Below are positions 22,855 to 34,186 of a DNA stretch of 64,000 nucleotides, one piece after another (position 1 is the first letter of the stretch; the number at the start of each line of letters is the position of its first letter). Location of the stretch: NCBI GenBank assembly GCA_963971425.1, contig OZ020515.1, positions 8,944,291-9,008,290 on the forward strand, written 5' to 3'. The notes under the pieces were generated by a model. That model worked only from the letters and a program-made list of their open reading frames with translations. It made no database searches and had not been told where the DNA came from. Origin of the DNA: Bryoerythrophyllum caledonicum (Eukaryota > Streptophyta > Bryopsida > Pottiales > Pottiaceae). The position numbers and the translations under genes were made by a program.

Positions 22855-25283
22855 ATGGATGCGTTGTTGGGGCGGCTGTACAAGGGCGCTGCTGCGGCGG
22901 TGCCTGTGGGGCGCGAGAGGCGGGGACTTCTGCAGGTGTCGCGGCAGCGCGCGGCTCGCGCCACGCTGCTGCGAGGCGTGAGGGCGTTCCTCACAGCGGA
23001 TTCCTTCATGTATGGCCCTCTCCTGGACCAGCACCACTTTCCTCCCAAGCCTAGCACTCGCCCAGGTAGACCTTCCTCTTCTCCTGCCTTTTTTTTCTTA
23101 GTTTGATGGTGGGATCATTCTCTCAAGGTTAGTGACGTTGATGCAGACGATGGTGCAAATGGAGCGGAAGGGTATGCGAACGGAATTTGCCGGAGCTCCA
23201 CCGTCTGGGTAATGCATTATCGCCTAGAGTTTAGGGTTCAGGGTTTATCATCTTGATGCCTGCCTGGTAAGTAAACGAGAGTACTGGATACACATGCAGG
23301 TGCAAGCGAATGAGGGGAGCCTTGGAGTGGGGGGTCAGGAGGAAGGCGTCACTTCCTCCATGACCAGCTCTTATGAAGACCATGACGATCACATGATTCC
23401 ATTGGACAAAGAAACGGCCTGCAAGGTGTTCTTTAACATGATAAATTAGCTTCTTCTTTTAGAAACATTTTCTGTAATTTTAGGTTGCATACTGGAAGGT
23501 TGATTCCATTCGGTTTGGAAAAAGAAGTATTAATGAAACATTGGTTTATGTGGAGATTTTCTGCTTAGCGTTTTGGGTTAGTCTAGTGAACTGAGGAGTA
23601 TGTGTGCATGCAGGTTGTCCAAATGCTGCTGACCAGACTAGGAGGGAGATATTCAACAGAATTAGGCCTGAACGTTGATGCAGGGGACGGAGAAGTGGAG
23701 AAGTGGTTTTTGGCTGTGACTCTCTTTCACCGCCATTTGACATTTGATGTTCTCAAAAAGACGTTTCAGGTGGGTCACCTTAAATAGTACTGGGAAGGAT
23801 CCAGAGAGAGATGATTGACGGCCCTAAACTCAACGTCAGCATTGAAGCATTATCTGATTATCTGTGGATCTACTTTATGTGCAGAAACTGGAAAGTGCTG
23901 GCATTGTGAGCGTGAGGGGAATGCTGAATATGGAGGAAGATGACATTGCGGATATCCTGGAATCGGCTGGCTACACCATTTACAAGCACAGGTTTTTTAA
24001 CTGATTTTTTTCTACGTTGGAAGAAGAAGAAGCATCATTTGTTTCCTGAAATCGTACCATTTTTTGTAGATGATGATAACTTATACGTGTGCAAGCAGGG
24101 CGGCTGCTCGGATAAGGAAGCTGGCGGTCCAACTGGAGATGGAATACGAGGGCAGAGTGTCGTCCTTGAAGCACATTCAAGATCCACACGAACTTTGTCG
24201 CCACATTAGCAATTTACATGGCCTGACTACCAATACTTGCAACGTGTTTCTGAGGTACCATCACACTTAACTTCTAGTTCTAATATATAAACCAGGCTCT
24301 GTGGGGGTCACAGTTCTCAATTTCTCTGCGCATGTGTTCCTTGACAGAGTTACTTCACTCAAAGTGAAAGTTATCTGAAGTTAATTTGAGTTCTCTTTGT
24401 GTTTCTTGGGTTACCACTCTCCCACGTCATGGAATGCATGCAGATGTCTTACACTTTCTCCAGAATTGACATTCTCTTGGGAAGGTGTAATGCCAATTCT
24501 CCTTAAATGCAAGGAGAGTGATATCTTTATGTATTCCATGAAGTGAAGTGGGAGAACAAGGTGAAATGGAGCCACTTCAAGGGATCACTGAAAGAGTCTT
24601 TTCAAAATAAGTAGGAAGTGTGGGAAGGTCCAACCCTCCTTGAGCATCTATAAGTGGCTTCCTTATCCATTGCTAGCTTGCCATGTCAAAATGGTGAAGT
24701 GGTGGTATGGATGCATGATAATACCACTCTCTCCTTGTATTCTAGAAGAACAGGGGAGCTCAAGGTAACTTGCACTTGGATGTGGTAATCCGTTCCCGGA
24801 AGATTGTTTACTGTGACTCCGCCTTTTGAATTAACTCTGGAAATTTCTTATGCTCCTTTGCTATCATTGTACTGAAACCCTCCAGTTGCATGGTATACAC
24901 AACAGGGAGCTGCGAGGTGTTTGGCCAGGCGCAGCTGCAGATTACGACAGGCGCACCAAACGTGCAGCCACGCACTTGCGCATTGCTGATTGTAGCAAAT
25001 CCGAGGAACTCTCCAACAAGTCCAGCGTTGTGAATCCGCACATCTCACTCAAACAAATCGCTCAGGAAGCTGGTAAGCTCACCCGCACCCGTTGAAATTG
25101 GTAGCTTTCAACTGTGGATTGACGTGGCTGATAGATGGCTATGTGTGTTCCTTTCCATCAGGTGTGGATGCTCGTGATTTGGAGGTTGCTTTGGTAAAAT
25201 TTGGACTCGCCCATGAGCGTCATTATCGTGAATGCTCCGGTGGTCAGGTTTGCACCTTCCTCGTAGCAAATGGTGAGACCTAA
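22855..25283 (+). CDS. helix-hairpin-helix (HhH-GPD-like) protein, eight exons
   Basis: Eight exons join in perfect phase to a 368-residue protein: 22855-23065, 23147-23208, 23300-23425, 23614-23769, 23885-23991, 24099-24254, 24906-25072 and 25162-25283, all with GT-AG introns. The ATG at 22855 is the first in frame. The first third is basic (GRERRGLLQVSRQRAARATL) and then acidic. From exon 4 the protein resembles the uncharacterised HhH-GPD/endonuclease III-like fold: MLLTRLGGRYSTELGL, WFLAVTLFHRHLTFDVL, DDIADILESAGY, then a helix-hairpin-helix-like ISNLHGLTTNTCNVFLRELR followed by GVWPGA. I see no certain catalytic lysine or 4Fe-4S cysteine cluster, so glycosylase activity cannot be claimed. 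Probably nuclear DNA-binding. Intron 6 is long and holds an inverted repeat. Confidence 0.85.
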
Positions 25284-25774
25284 ACATTTTCCCGGGTTCA
25301 TGATAAGCCTAAGAATGTGTGTAGCTCAAGACCATTCCAGACGATAGGGAGAGTTTTTGTCTTGGAGATTTGTATTTGTAGTGTACACTTTCTGTAGATA
25401 GGAGAAAGCAAGCCTCAGTCTCTTGTGTGTACAGATCTTTGTATGAATGAGTAGAGCAAACTAGTAGTCTGATGGGGTCTACTTATACAGTTACAGGAGA
25501 ACACATTGTATATCACATCCCATAACTACCTCAACAGGATTGTACCCCTTTGTCAATGATAGGTACTTCGGCTGAATTCCATGAACGTTTCTTCTACTTT
25601 CTTAGATAAAGGCCAAGTCCAAGAGGTGCTGAATTGTCTGAATTGTGATATCAGTTGACTACTGGCCTTGGAAACACTTTGTGAGGAGGAAAAGAAAAAT
25701 TGTCGGTGTGATGGCCTCAATTGTGAATGTGCGTTTCCCTAAAAATATGAGAAAATTAACGAGTATGTAGCAAC
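25284..25774. other. 3' flank of the HhH gene, no other gene seen
   Basis: Likely 3' UTR and terminator region of the HhH gene plus spacer. No exon or repeat of note. Confidence 0.4.
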
Positions 25775-26041
25775 ATGAATTCGTCCAGAAACAGCATGGC
25801 GGCAGATGTGAAGCGGCCAAGCAAAGTCGTTGCCATTGCACCACCAGATCCATCAGCTTCATATGAAAAGCAGCTTGAACGCAATCGTCTGAACGAGTAC
25901 GAAGTTTTACGAAGACGCCAGGAGACAGAAATCGTCAAAAAATCACTGCATGAAATCACCATCATGGGAAATGATTTACAGAAGGACACCCGGAAAAGAG
26001 TCGACAGCGGAAGAAAATGGATGCTGAAAGGATGGAAGTGA
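25775..26041 (+). CDS. small uncharacterised ORF, 88 residues
   Basis: An ATG-started ORF encoding a charged, probably helical protein (YEKQLERNRLNEYEVLRRRQ and EIVKKSLHEITIMGNDLQ). It resembles the N-terminal region of some plant transposon-related or DNA-binding proteins that begin with a Tyr-Glu-rich coil, but the match is too short to name. It sits about 100 bp before the quinone oxidoreductase start and may be a remnant exon. Confidence 0.35.
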   Translation: MNSSRNSMAADVKRPSKVVAIAPPDPSASYEKQLERNRLNEYEVLRRRQETEIVKKSLHEITIMGNDLQKDTRKRVDSGRKWMLKGWK

Positions 26042-26147
26042 TAATAGTTGGAAACACAAAATTAATCAAATTAAACTGCAGGATATATCAGAAAAATAGA
26101 AAAGAATGTACAGTAGATAAAATCATAAGAGAATTACTTTAGTCGAT

Positions 26148-28357
26148 ATGGCGGCGTACCCTGGGTTGGGTGCCGTAATGGACCCAATCCTCAACGTGAA
26201 CAAGAAGAAGCAGCCTGACTCGCCGGATGAAGAGCTTTGCCCCAAGGAGCCGGTTCAGCTTCCTGTGATTGTAGGGACATTACCGCCTGTTCCCGCACCT
26301 GTGATGGAGGCGATACGGATTCGGACGCCGGGGGGCCCTGAGGTGCTGGAGTACAGGGAGGTGACCACTCCGGCTTTGAAAAGATGCGAGGTTATGATCC
26401 GAGTTACTGCCGCTTCTGTGAACAAGTATGACACCATGCTGCGCAAGGGCACTTGCCTGCCTGCTCCGGGGGATGATATTTACCCTGGGATTGATTGCGC
26501 TGGCGTTATTGAGGCGCTTGGGCCTGACGCCACCAAGTGGAAAGTGGGAGATGAAGTACGTGAACTTTACTTTACCACTAAAACTAAACTATTGAGTTTT
26601 CTAGGTTACTTAATATCAATACTAAATGTTGTATTCTTTTTTATACAAATCTCTAACTGCTCTTTCCTCTTCTAGCAAGAGTTTATGGATAAAATTCCAA
26701 TTAGTGTGTCCTTGAAACGTCACTGCAGGTTGCTGCATTACTAAGTGGTGGAGGGTACGCTACCAAAGCGGTGGCCCATGAAGACCATTGTCTGCCAGTA
26801 CCAAGAGGTATCACAACAGGTGATGCTGCCTCGCTTCCTGAAGTAGCGAGTAACATTATTTTGAGCCTCTTCACGTACCCTGGAATGACAATTAACACTC
26901 CTCGAAAAGAGCCCTTAAGGGTGCTGGTAAGTTGATTCATTTCTACTTTTCCTGCAGCAAGGAGTTCCAAAACAGAATGGAAAGGGGGCATATCTGTATG
27001 GTCTCATCATATGTTGTTCTAACGACTGAGCAATAAATTGAACATACCACTGCTTACCTTGCAGATAACAGGTGGTGAAAGTGGGATTGGCACACTTGCC
27101 ATTCAAATCGCCAAAGTCAAAGGCTGCAGAGTATACTGCACAACTTGTACGTATAACGAAAACAAACACAAATGAATACTCGTGTTCCGAAGAACATGTA
27201 CACACTACTAAAACTTGGGGATGATTACGACACATTTAAGACATATACTGTCTTAAGAGTGTCTGAATTGCGTTCAAGAAAATCCAGTGTCTTATTCAAC
27301 CACATTTTATAGTTCATAAAGTGCTCAAGGCATACACACTTAGGATATGCAAACTTCACATAATCAACCTTTCTTCCTGTTCTACTGGGCATGCAGCTAC
27401 TGAAGACAATGTACTAAGGTGTGAAAAACTAGGGGCATATCTTGCAATCAACTACAATCAAGATAACTTTGTGGACAAAATCTGGAAGGACACACAGACG
27501 TTGAGTGAACCAGGTATGATAAAATTGCACCTTGGTGACGATAACAGAGTCGGTGCAGGACGTACATGATCGTTTTAATAAATTGCAATGACAGGAGTGG
27601 ACATGGTCCTGGACGCGGTTGGCGCGCCGTGGACAAGCCAGGAGCTCCGAATACTGAAGCGGGAGGGGGTGCTCTTCATTGTTGGGATGCGGCATGGAAA
27701 ATTCTCAGATATTCTCATCGGCCCTGTTTACACGAAGCAATGCTCCATTCGACGTACGTCGCTCATACTCTCCTCTGAAGTTGCATACAAACTCTGAAGA
27801 TGCAAAATGTTTTCATCATATCAGAGTTGACTGTGAAGTAAGGCAAAGATACCGTGAAATTTCTATAATTAGCTCAAAGAGGAAAAACGCGGCAAAAATT
27901 CATGGAACAAAATGACCTCTCTTTCCTTCTCAAAGGCGGCTAAAACTACTTCAAACTTTGGTGTAGAGACCACAAAGCTCTTCCAAAAGCTATTAAGAGT
28001 GAGGAAAGAGAAGAATTATACATCAAAGACCGGTATCTTATTGAAACATTGGTTGACTTTACAAATAACTCTGTGGGTTGCCATGCACCTGCTGCAGCTG
28101 CCTCTTTGCGGGGCCAAAGCACGGAAATCCGAGCTGCAGTAATTAAACAAGTGAAGGAGAATATATGGCCCCTGATTGAAGCGAAGAAAATCAAGCCAAT
28201 CATAGAACACGTATTTCCACTAGAGAAGGCTGTGTGGGCTCACCGGCTCATGGATTCCCAGACTCACTTTGGGAAGATCCTGCTCATTGCTGATCCAGAA
28301 AAAGTGAAGGCTGACGACGCTGCCAGGCCGGTGATAAAACGGAGTCCATGTGACTAA
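26148..28357 (+). CDS. NAD(P)H:quinone oxidoreductase (PIG3/TP53I3-type, MDR family)
   Basis: Exons 26148-26555, 26729-26926, 27065-27146, 27397-27513 and 27595-27753 (or to 27757) join in phase; the last runs from about 27940-27970 to the stop at 28357. The acceptor of the last exon is unclear because the natural frame (LPKAIKSEEREELYIKDRY) needs either a non-obvious site after TGTAG or a small indel. The product, about 450 residues, is a zinc-free medium-chain dehydrogenase: an N-terminal extension of about 55 residues, the GroES-like part (VMIRVTAASVNKYDTMLRKG, YPGIDCAGVIEALG), then a Rossmann fold with ITGGESGIGTLAIQIAKVKG and VDMVLDAVGAPW, and the C-terminal KPIIEHVFPLEKAVWAHRLM. Likely reduces quinones with NADPH. 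Converges with the BTB gene, about 385 bp apart. Confidence 0.85.
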
Positions 28358-28741
28358 TAACATGGCTTGCCCGGCGATACTACCACAACCAACTGAACAG
28401 GAATAAATAATCAGAAGTACGAAGTAAAATACTTCATACTATACTTCATACTATCCTCCTGATACTTCATACTATCATGTGGGACGTGACTCCATCTTCG
28501 AACCCGACTGATTCATATCATCCCCAGAGATGACAATAGTAGAAGCCCACTAAGAATCTCGCCATAATCCAGGCCACAGGAAAGAATAACACCAAGAGCT
28601 CATGATGATGGGAAAAGCAAGCCATAATCCACAGAAAAAAAAAAAAGCTTGCATGTACGCCCCTCATCAGTTAATGTTTTATGTACAAAAGCAAATTCTC
28701 AATAAGTACCTGTTCCTACCCTAAAGCTTCCTGTGCTCCCA
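28358..28741. other. convergent intergenic region with ATACTTCATACTAT repeats
   Basis: Spacer between two genes that end facing each other. Around 28415-28480 the word ATACTTCATACTAT recurs three to four times. An A-rich run at 28636-28648 may belong to a 3' processing region. Confidence 0.6.
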
Positions 28742-29608
28742 TCAAAGCGGCTTCAAAAAGGGCCGTGCTTTATGCGACAACGACTGGTTCTTGGGCAGAT
28801 CACTGGTCACAACGCGCGAGATGACGCCCATGAAGCGCAGCACGGCCTCGGGGTTATTCCGCATGGCCACCTTCACGCTGTCCGACTTGATCACCTTGTC
28901 AAAGTTATCGAGAATGTATTCGTAACAGATCCACCGCGGCGTGTCCCAGGTGATGACATAATCCGGAATGTCAGACAAGCAGTACTTCTGGATGACCTGG
29001 CACTTGCCAAAGTACTCCCAGCAGTTGTCCGGGGTGAGGTTGCGCGGCAGCGCGTCGCGCAGCGTGCGCTCCAGGCGCGTCACCTGGTACTTGCAGCACG
29101 CCTCGATGAGCTCGTCGAAGTGCTTGTCCACGGCGTTCTCGAACTCCGGCATGGCGGCAGTATTGTCCGGGATGATGTAGAGGAGAACGAGGAAGAACTG
29201 CAGGCCCTCGAGGGTCATCTCCAGCAGCTCCACGGAGGAAGTCAGCTGCTCCTTCATTTCGTGCTTGAACATGGCGTGGAACACGGGCGAGGTGCTCGCC
29301 AGCACGCACCGGTGCGCGCTCACGCTGCCCCCGCGCGCCGTGATGGTGATGTCCGTGTGCAGGCCCTCCTCCAGCATTTTCGTCAGCGTGCTCGAGCATC
29401 TCTTCTCCACCACCAGCCGCGCCGCGTCCGTCTCCACAAACCGCGAGATGTCCACATTCCACGAACTCGAGTCCATTTCCAGGGGCTGCTCGCAGCACCT
29501 GGTGTCCGGGGAGTCGGAGGTCAGAACGCTCGATTCCATGTCCGGGGATTGCTTGCAACTGTCATTCTCCAGCGAAAGCATGCTCAGGCACCCCGTTGCA
29601 TCCTCCAT
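28742..29608 (-). CDS. BTB/POZ domain protein, single exon
   Basis: The first in-frame ATG is at 29608 (MEDATGCLSML), giving 288 residues; the open frame continues a little upstream without an ATG. After an acidic, Ser-rich N-terminus comes the BTB/POZ fold at about residues 80-165: HTDITITARGGSVSAHRCVL, the PVFHAMFKHEMKE helix and FFLVLLYIIPDN. A BACK-like helical region follows (KHFDELIEACCKYQVTRLER). Plant proteins of this type often act as substrate adaptors for CUL3 ubiquitin ligases, which is inference here. GC content is higher than in the surroundings, and the antisense open frame on the plus strand is a shadow of it. Confidence 0.85.
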   Translation of the reverse strand: MEDATGCLSMLSLENDSCKQSPDMESSVLTSDSPDTRCCEQPLEMDSSSWNVDISRFVETDAARLVVEKRCSSTLTKMLEEGLHTDITITARGGSVSAHRCVLASTSPVFHAMFKHEMKEQLTSSVELLEMTLEGLQFFLVLLYIIPDNTAAMPEFENAVDKHFDELIEACCKYQVTRLERTLRDALPRNLTPDNCWEYFGKCQVIQKYCLSDIPDYVITWDTPRWICYEYILDNFDKVIKSDSVKVAMRNNPEAVLRFMGVISRVVTSDLPKNQSLSHKARPFLKPL

Positions 29609-29725
29609 GTCCACCTCTCGTTCGCCACACCTGCTTCCTACATGCACTATAATCAGGGTTAAAACCCTAAACCCTAAATCAGAACGTAAAATCTCAAGAG
29701 CTTGTACATAAGTAACTGAAAAACT

Positions 29726-30215
29726 GAAAGGAAGAAGAGGTTTGCTGCTTCTGCTTCTGCTTCTCTTGATTTAAACCACTTGCTCGAATTTCAGTTGTAG
29801 AAGACTCTTAACCAACACATCGCACCATATAATTCTGTCCTTGTACATGTATAAATGGAAAGTTGAGAAGGAGTAGAACCAGGAGGCATAAGTTAGCAGC
29901 CTCTACTTACTAGAGGGCGTAAACCACTTGGTAGGGTTTTGGTTCTCGTTCGCTCTTACTCGACGAATCGCAAAGCTGAAAGGAAGTAGAAGTTTGCTGC
30001 TTCTGCTTCTGCTTCTCATGATTTAAACTACTTGCTGGAATTTCAGTTCTAGAAGAGTCTGAACCAACACATCGCACCACTATAGATTTGTGCTTGTACA
30101 TCTCTAGATGAAAAGATGAAAAAGAAGTACAAGCAGGAAACATAAGTTAGCAGCCTCTACTTCTGCTCCTGCTTGGCTAGGGTTTTGGTTCTCGTTCGCT
30201 CTCAATCACAAAACA
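29726..30215. repeat. tandem duplication upstream of the BTB gene (period about 252 bp)
   Basis: Two consecutive copies start at 29726 and 29978. Both contain TTTGCTGCTTCTGCTTCTGC, TTTCAGTT, CCAACACATCGCACCA, CATAAGTTAGCAGCCTCTAC and GGTTTTGGTTCTCGTTCGCT. The second copy lacks a short piece near its end. They lie 120-610 bp upstream of the proposed BTB start codon, so they cover its promoter or 5' leader. Confidence 0.85.
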
Positions 30216-31720
30216 TTTCGAACTCGTACATGAATAGCAGTGTGGAAATGAAAAGCTGAGAGACTTCCCCTACTTGCTAGGGATTCATTTCTAGACTAGA
30301 AGAAGGATTTCAACCAACACTCAATCCAGATTCGTCCATGTCCTCACAACAAGCGATCTAGCGACGAACCTGAGCGTCAGGAAGAGCCGAAGAAGCAGTT
30401 CCGAATCTCCATCGCCCACAGCAATTCTCTCCACGGCGCTTCACCTCAAAATACGCGCCATCGTTGTCGTTCTAGCAGCGCAGCGTTTGATTCAAATGGC
30501 GCTACCATAGAATCGAATGATCGTTTCCATGCAACGTCTATGACGCTGGTTTTCCCGGATGAATGAAACGTGGACGCTCGATCGGGATGAAATTTTGGTT
30601 CATTCATCGATCGATCGAATTTTGTTTCCCCACCCCTTTAAGGCCGATGAGCTTTTCTGGCCTGCGAGAATCTACGAGTGTTCTAGATCATGTAGAATGA
30701 CATCTAGGCAGAGGGTACACTTTAGCACAATAATCTACGAACTCATATCACGGACTATAGCTTGCCGTTGCTTGCACCGATTGTCGTAGCAATGGTCTCA
30801 ATAGATGCCCATCTTCCTCCACCTCTAAGTCATGGTCTGCTTTTTCCTTTGAGGTGGCCTACAGTGCTTGTTATTAAGGTTCTTGTGCCAAAATGACCCA
30901 TACATGATCGTTTGGCCTTAAAGGGTTCAAGTTATTCCAAAAAGGAAAGAAAATACAAATTTGCAAATATTTATTAAAAGAGAGTGTGAAATTGCATGCT
31001 CTCTTCTTCTCTATTGGTAGTGATAGCAAGGTTTTTGATTAAGTATATTCCATGTAACTTAACCCTTTAGCTTGAGTTGACCATGAGGTACTCGGAGAAT
31101 CTTCAAGGATAACAGATTATGCAAAACATCATTTACATGACAGATACATTTATTTGATATTTATAGATTTTGAAACAATTAATATAGTTAATTGAAGGTT
31201 ATAGTTTATAATTATCATTAAATTTGTAGTTATAGTATTATACTCATAGGTTTTACATTTATATTAATACAAGTTATATATTTACAGTTGTACTATAAAC
31301 CTTGAACCCTAAACCATAAATCATGAATCCTAGACCGTGATCCCTGAACTGTGAACTCTGAACCCTGAACCTTGAACCTTGAACACAAAACCCTACACTC
31401 TAAACTCTAAACCCTAAATCAAAATCCATAAATCTTGTATCCTAAATCAAAACCTGTGAACCATGTACAGTAAACCGAAATCTATAAATCATGTACTCGA
31501 AAACTATAAACCATAATGCGTAACTTAATCAAAACATGAAAGTTGACCAAAATTTACAATACCAGCTAGTTGTAGTTCTGAAAGTACCTGCTCAGGAATT
31601 TGTCCACTTATCTTTTGAAACATCCATATTACTATTGTGAAAGTAGATAATATTAACGAATATTTCATTTTGTGATAAATGCCAAAATTCTATATAACTC
31701 CCAAAGGCCCAATGCATTTT
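30216..31720. other. intergenic, AT-rich; telomere-like words at 31290-31460
   Basis: No gene recognised. From about 31290 to 31460 the DNA is a degenerate run of CCCTAAA-derived words (AACCCTAAACCATAAATC, CCCTGAACC, AACTCTAAACCC), like an old interstitial telomere-type repeat. A similar smaller patch is at 8760-8880. Confidence 0.5.
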
Positions 31721-32830
31721 TGTTGGAGTTAAGAGTTGCTTGTAGTTATTATGGCATTGTAAATAGTTATTGAGGTAGATTTAAATGGAAAAGTAAATGA
31801 GGAGAAAAGAAAGAGATGTGAAAGAAATTTGAGAGGTACGTGTATGGCGCAAGGTCAAAGACTTGAGAAGCTACTTGCAAGATACTTTAAAAGGGACTTG
31901 CAAGTTGTTTGAGAAGTCATTTGCAAGGTGCATAAGACGCCACTAAATGGTAGTATAAGTAAAGAGCTTTGAAAGAAGGCAACATCTTACTCCAAACATT
32001 GTTTGTACTACCTTGTGTGTCTTTCACTTGCTTGTGCAACCATCTCTATACTTCTTTTCACATGAGTAGGTTGTAGACCCACTCATATAAGTTGTGAGTG
32101 TAGAGTTTTGTTGTTGAGTTGTTTGGAGGAGGTCTTGAGTGAGTTTGAGTGTTTGAGTGCACTAGGGTTGATTTTGAGCTTTGGAGGTACACAAGGAAGG
32201 CTTTGAAGCTTCGGTGGTGCAAAAGAGAGGCTTTGGAGCTTTGATGATGCATACATGTTCATTTGAAGCTTAAAAGGTGCAAAGGGGTTTATTTGGAGCA
32301 TTGAAGGTGATTTGGAAAGGTATAAGGAGTTGCAAAGAGCGGCGGTTGTGCACATTCAAACTTTTGAACATTGTATGTGTTCACTCATAGTGGATGTGCT
32401 TGTTTGCTCTCTAAAGGTGCTGTTTTGAGTGATTGAGGTGCTTAGTTGCACATTCGAGTCTACGTGAAGCTCATTGAGGTCATTGAAGTCCATATTTATG
32501 TTTAACAGCAAGAAAAGGCTAATTTGGTTGAATGAGGTGCAAAGGTGTACATTTCAGTCTAGGAGAAGAGGACTGAAATGTTTGAATAGTACCATTGCAC
32601 ATTTGAGCTTAGTAGTGACTCATTTGATTGTACTTGCACATTAGAGCCTTGAAGGGGCTGATTTGAGTGTGTAAGGTGCCTAGTTGTTTATTTGAGAGCC
32701 TGAAAGGGGCTCAATTGAGTGATTGAGGTGTGTTAGTGCACAATAGGAGCTTAGAAGGGCCAATCTTGGCCATTTGAGTGTCATCATGGCCGCATTCGAC
32801 AATGAGAGTGCTATAATAATCACCTTGAAA
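31721..32830 (+). mobile_element. Ty1/copia LTR plus gag start, plus-strand orientation
   Basis: Starts TGTTGGAGTTAAGAGTTGCT and is the inverted counterpart of 43743-44893. The LTR and leader run to 32785, and an ATG at 32786 begins MAAFDNESA, matching the gag start MATFENES of the opposite copy at 43742. After about 15 codons the gag stops and the sequence switches to copia integrase on the minus strand. The interior carries many repeats of TTGAGTG and GAGGTGC words. Confidence 0.75.
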
Positions 32831-33297
32831 AGTCAACAATGAAAGTCAAAAAGTACCTTGTACCGCCAATGGACGTGGTTTATAGACCCGCACACATCCA
32901 AATGTTTAATCTCCAAAGGCTTCGTCACACATGTCCTTCCGTCCTTTGGATATGTTGCCCTATGTTGCTTGCCTTGCACACACCCTTTGCAAAATGGCAT
33001 AGATGACTCATCTTTGCTGAGGGTCATGCCACTTACCATGCTTTAAAGCAAATGTACACTTCTCACGTGCAAATGACCAAGTCAAAGATGCCAAAGCTCC
33101 ATAGCTCTATTCTTGCTTGATGGTTGTGTCAAATTAGCCGCATCCACCTCATAAACTTTGGTGAAGGCTAATTGGTACAAGTTGTTTTCACGAGGTGCTA
33201 CCGCAAGCACATCTCTATTGGGTGCCCTCGTTGTGCACCCACCGACATTTAATTGCACCTTTATACCACTTGACACAAGCTTGCTTACCGAGAGCAG
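32831..33297 (-). pseudogene. Ty1/copia protease-integrase junction and integrase N-terminus
   Basis: Minus-strand blocks encode LLSVSKLVSSGI, NLYQLAFTKVYEVDAANL and MELWHL (33082-33297), followed after a frame shift by FCKGCVQGKQHRATYP and PLEIKHLDVCGSI (32833-33039). This is the GAG-pre-integrase zinc-binding region of Pseudoviridae-type polyproteins. It continues the copia polyprotein whose upstream part is at 42694-43742; the gypsy element splits the two. The rest of the integrase and RT is missing. Confidence 0.8.
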
Positions 33298-33403
33298 TGT
33301 CGTGTAAAGAAAGATCGATAACCACAACAGATCGAGAGTCCTAACCAACATCAAATAAACGAAAAACATACACTAAAACAAGTATACGTAATACACCCTC
33401 AAG
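33298..33403 (-). repeat. LTR segment A (outer copy)
   Basis: 106 bp starting TGTCGTGTAAAGAAAG and ending CACCCTCAAG. It is repeated at 33767-33870 with one visible mismatch. It borders copia coding sequence on the left. At the right end of the element no such segment follows the 357-bp repeat. Confidence 0.85.
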
Positions 33404-33870
33404 GAATCACATGTGTTTTCTACAAGAAGTCAAGCGACACGCACTCCACAAGGGGAGAATCAAGGAGTGCAACTAAAGTAGAGAATGCGGAGCTTTCACT
33501 AATGATAAACCATCATTTTACAAGCAAAAGACTCACTAATCACTCTCTAACCTTACTCACAAAGCTTGACTTGACAAAGACGTCAAGTCAAGGACGTGTG
33601 CGGCGCTATACGCACACGCATACAACCCTAAGTGGATGAAAATCATCCACGGATGAAAGCGGTGCGTCGCCGTTCGTCCCTAAACACACGTAGATTAGTA
33701 ACAAACTAATCTACGCTAAAATCTACGATACGGAGAGGCCCTCGACGCCACATCCCGTGAGAGCTATCGTGTAAAGAAAGATCGATAACCACAACAGATC
33801 GAGAGTCCTAACCAACATCAAATAAACGAACAACATACACTAAAACAAGTATACGTAATACACCCTCAAG
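33404..33870 (-). repeat. gypsy LTR, inner complete copy (segments B and A')
   Basis: Segment B (33404-33760, 357 bp) matches 42337-42693 at full length with about six mismatches, and segment A' (33767-33870) matches 33298-33403. On the minus strand the LTR would start right after the purine tract as CTTGAGGGTG and end GTGATTC. Almost no divergence between repeats means the insertion is recent relative to other repeats here. Confidence 0.75.
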
Positions 33871-33880
33871 TACCCCCCCT
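33871..33880 (-). other. polypurine tract of the gypsy element
   Basis: On the minus strand this reads AGGGGGGGTA and is directly followed by the proposed LTR start (CTTGAGGG). A purine tract in this position primes plus-strand DNA synthesis in LTR retrotransposons, and it fixes the inner LTR border. Confidence 0.7.
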
Positions 33881-34186
33881 AGCGGATAATGAGACCCTCT
33901 ATCCAGCTAGGACCAAACAACACTAATAAGTCTAAACGCCACGGTGATGTCGTTGCAACAACTGTACGCATTCAGCTAAAGATGTCGCCCGTCATCGAAT
34001 CAATAAATATATGAAGAAGTAACAAAGAGATGGTAGGCCGGGTGCAATGTGAGCCCCATCTTTAATCGCCTTAGGCAATTTTGTTGCCAATCCCTTGGTC
34101 AATCTCCACGTTGCCTATCCCTGAATCGAAACTAGGAACTCCAACTGGATGGCAATGCACCACACAATGACAAGTCCACGAGGAAT

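Noticed and set aside
28733..29662. 309-codon ORF on the plus strand opposite the BTB gene
   Set aside because: It is the GC-rich shadow of the BTB coding frame; repetitive Arg/His/Leu composition and no motif.
33298..33403. Segment A as a complete short LTR of its own element
   Set aside because: About 105 bp is short for an LTR, and the purine tract plus the joined segment B support a longer LTR of about 467 bp.
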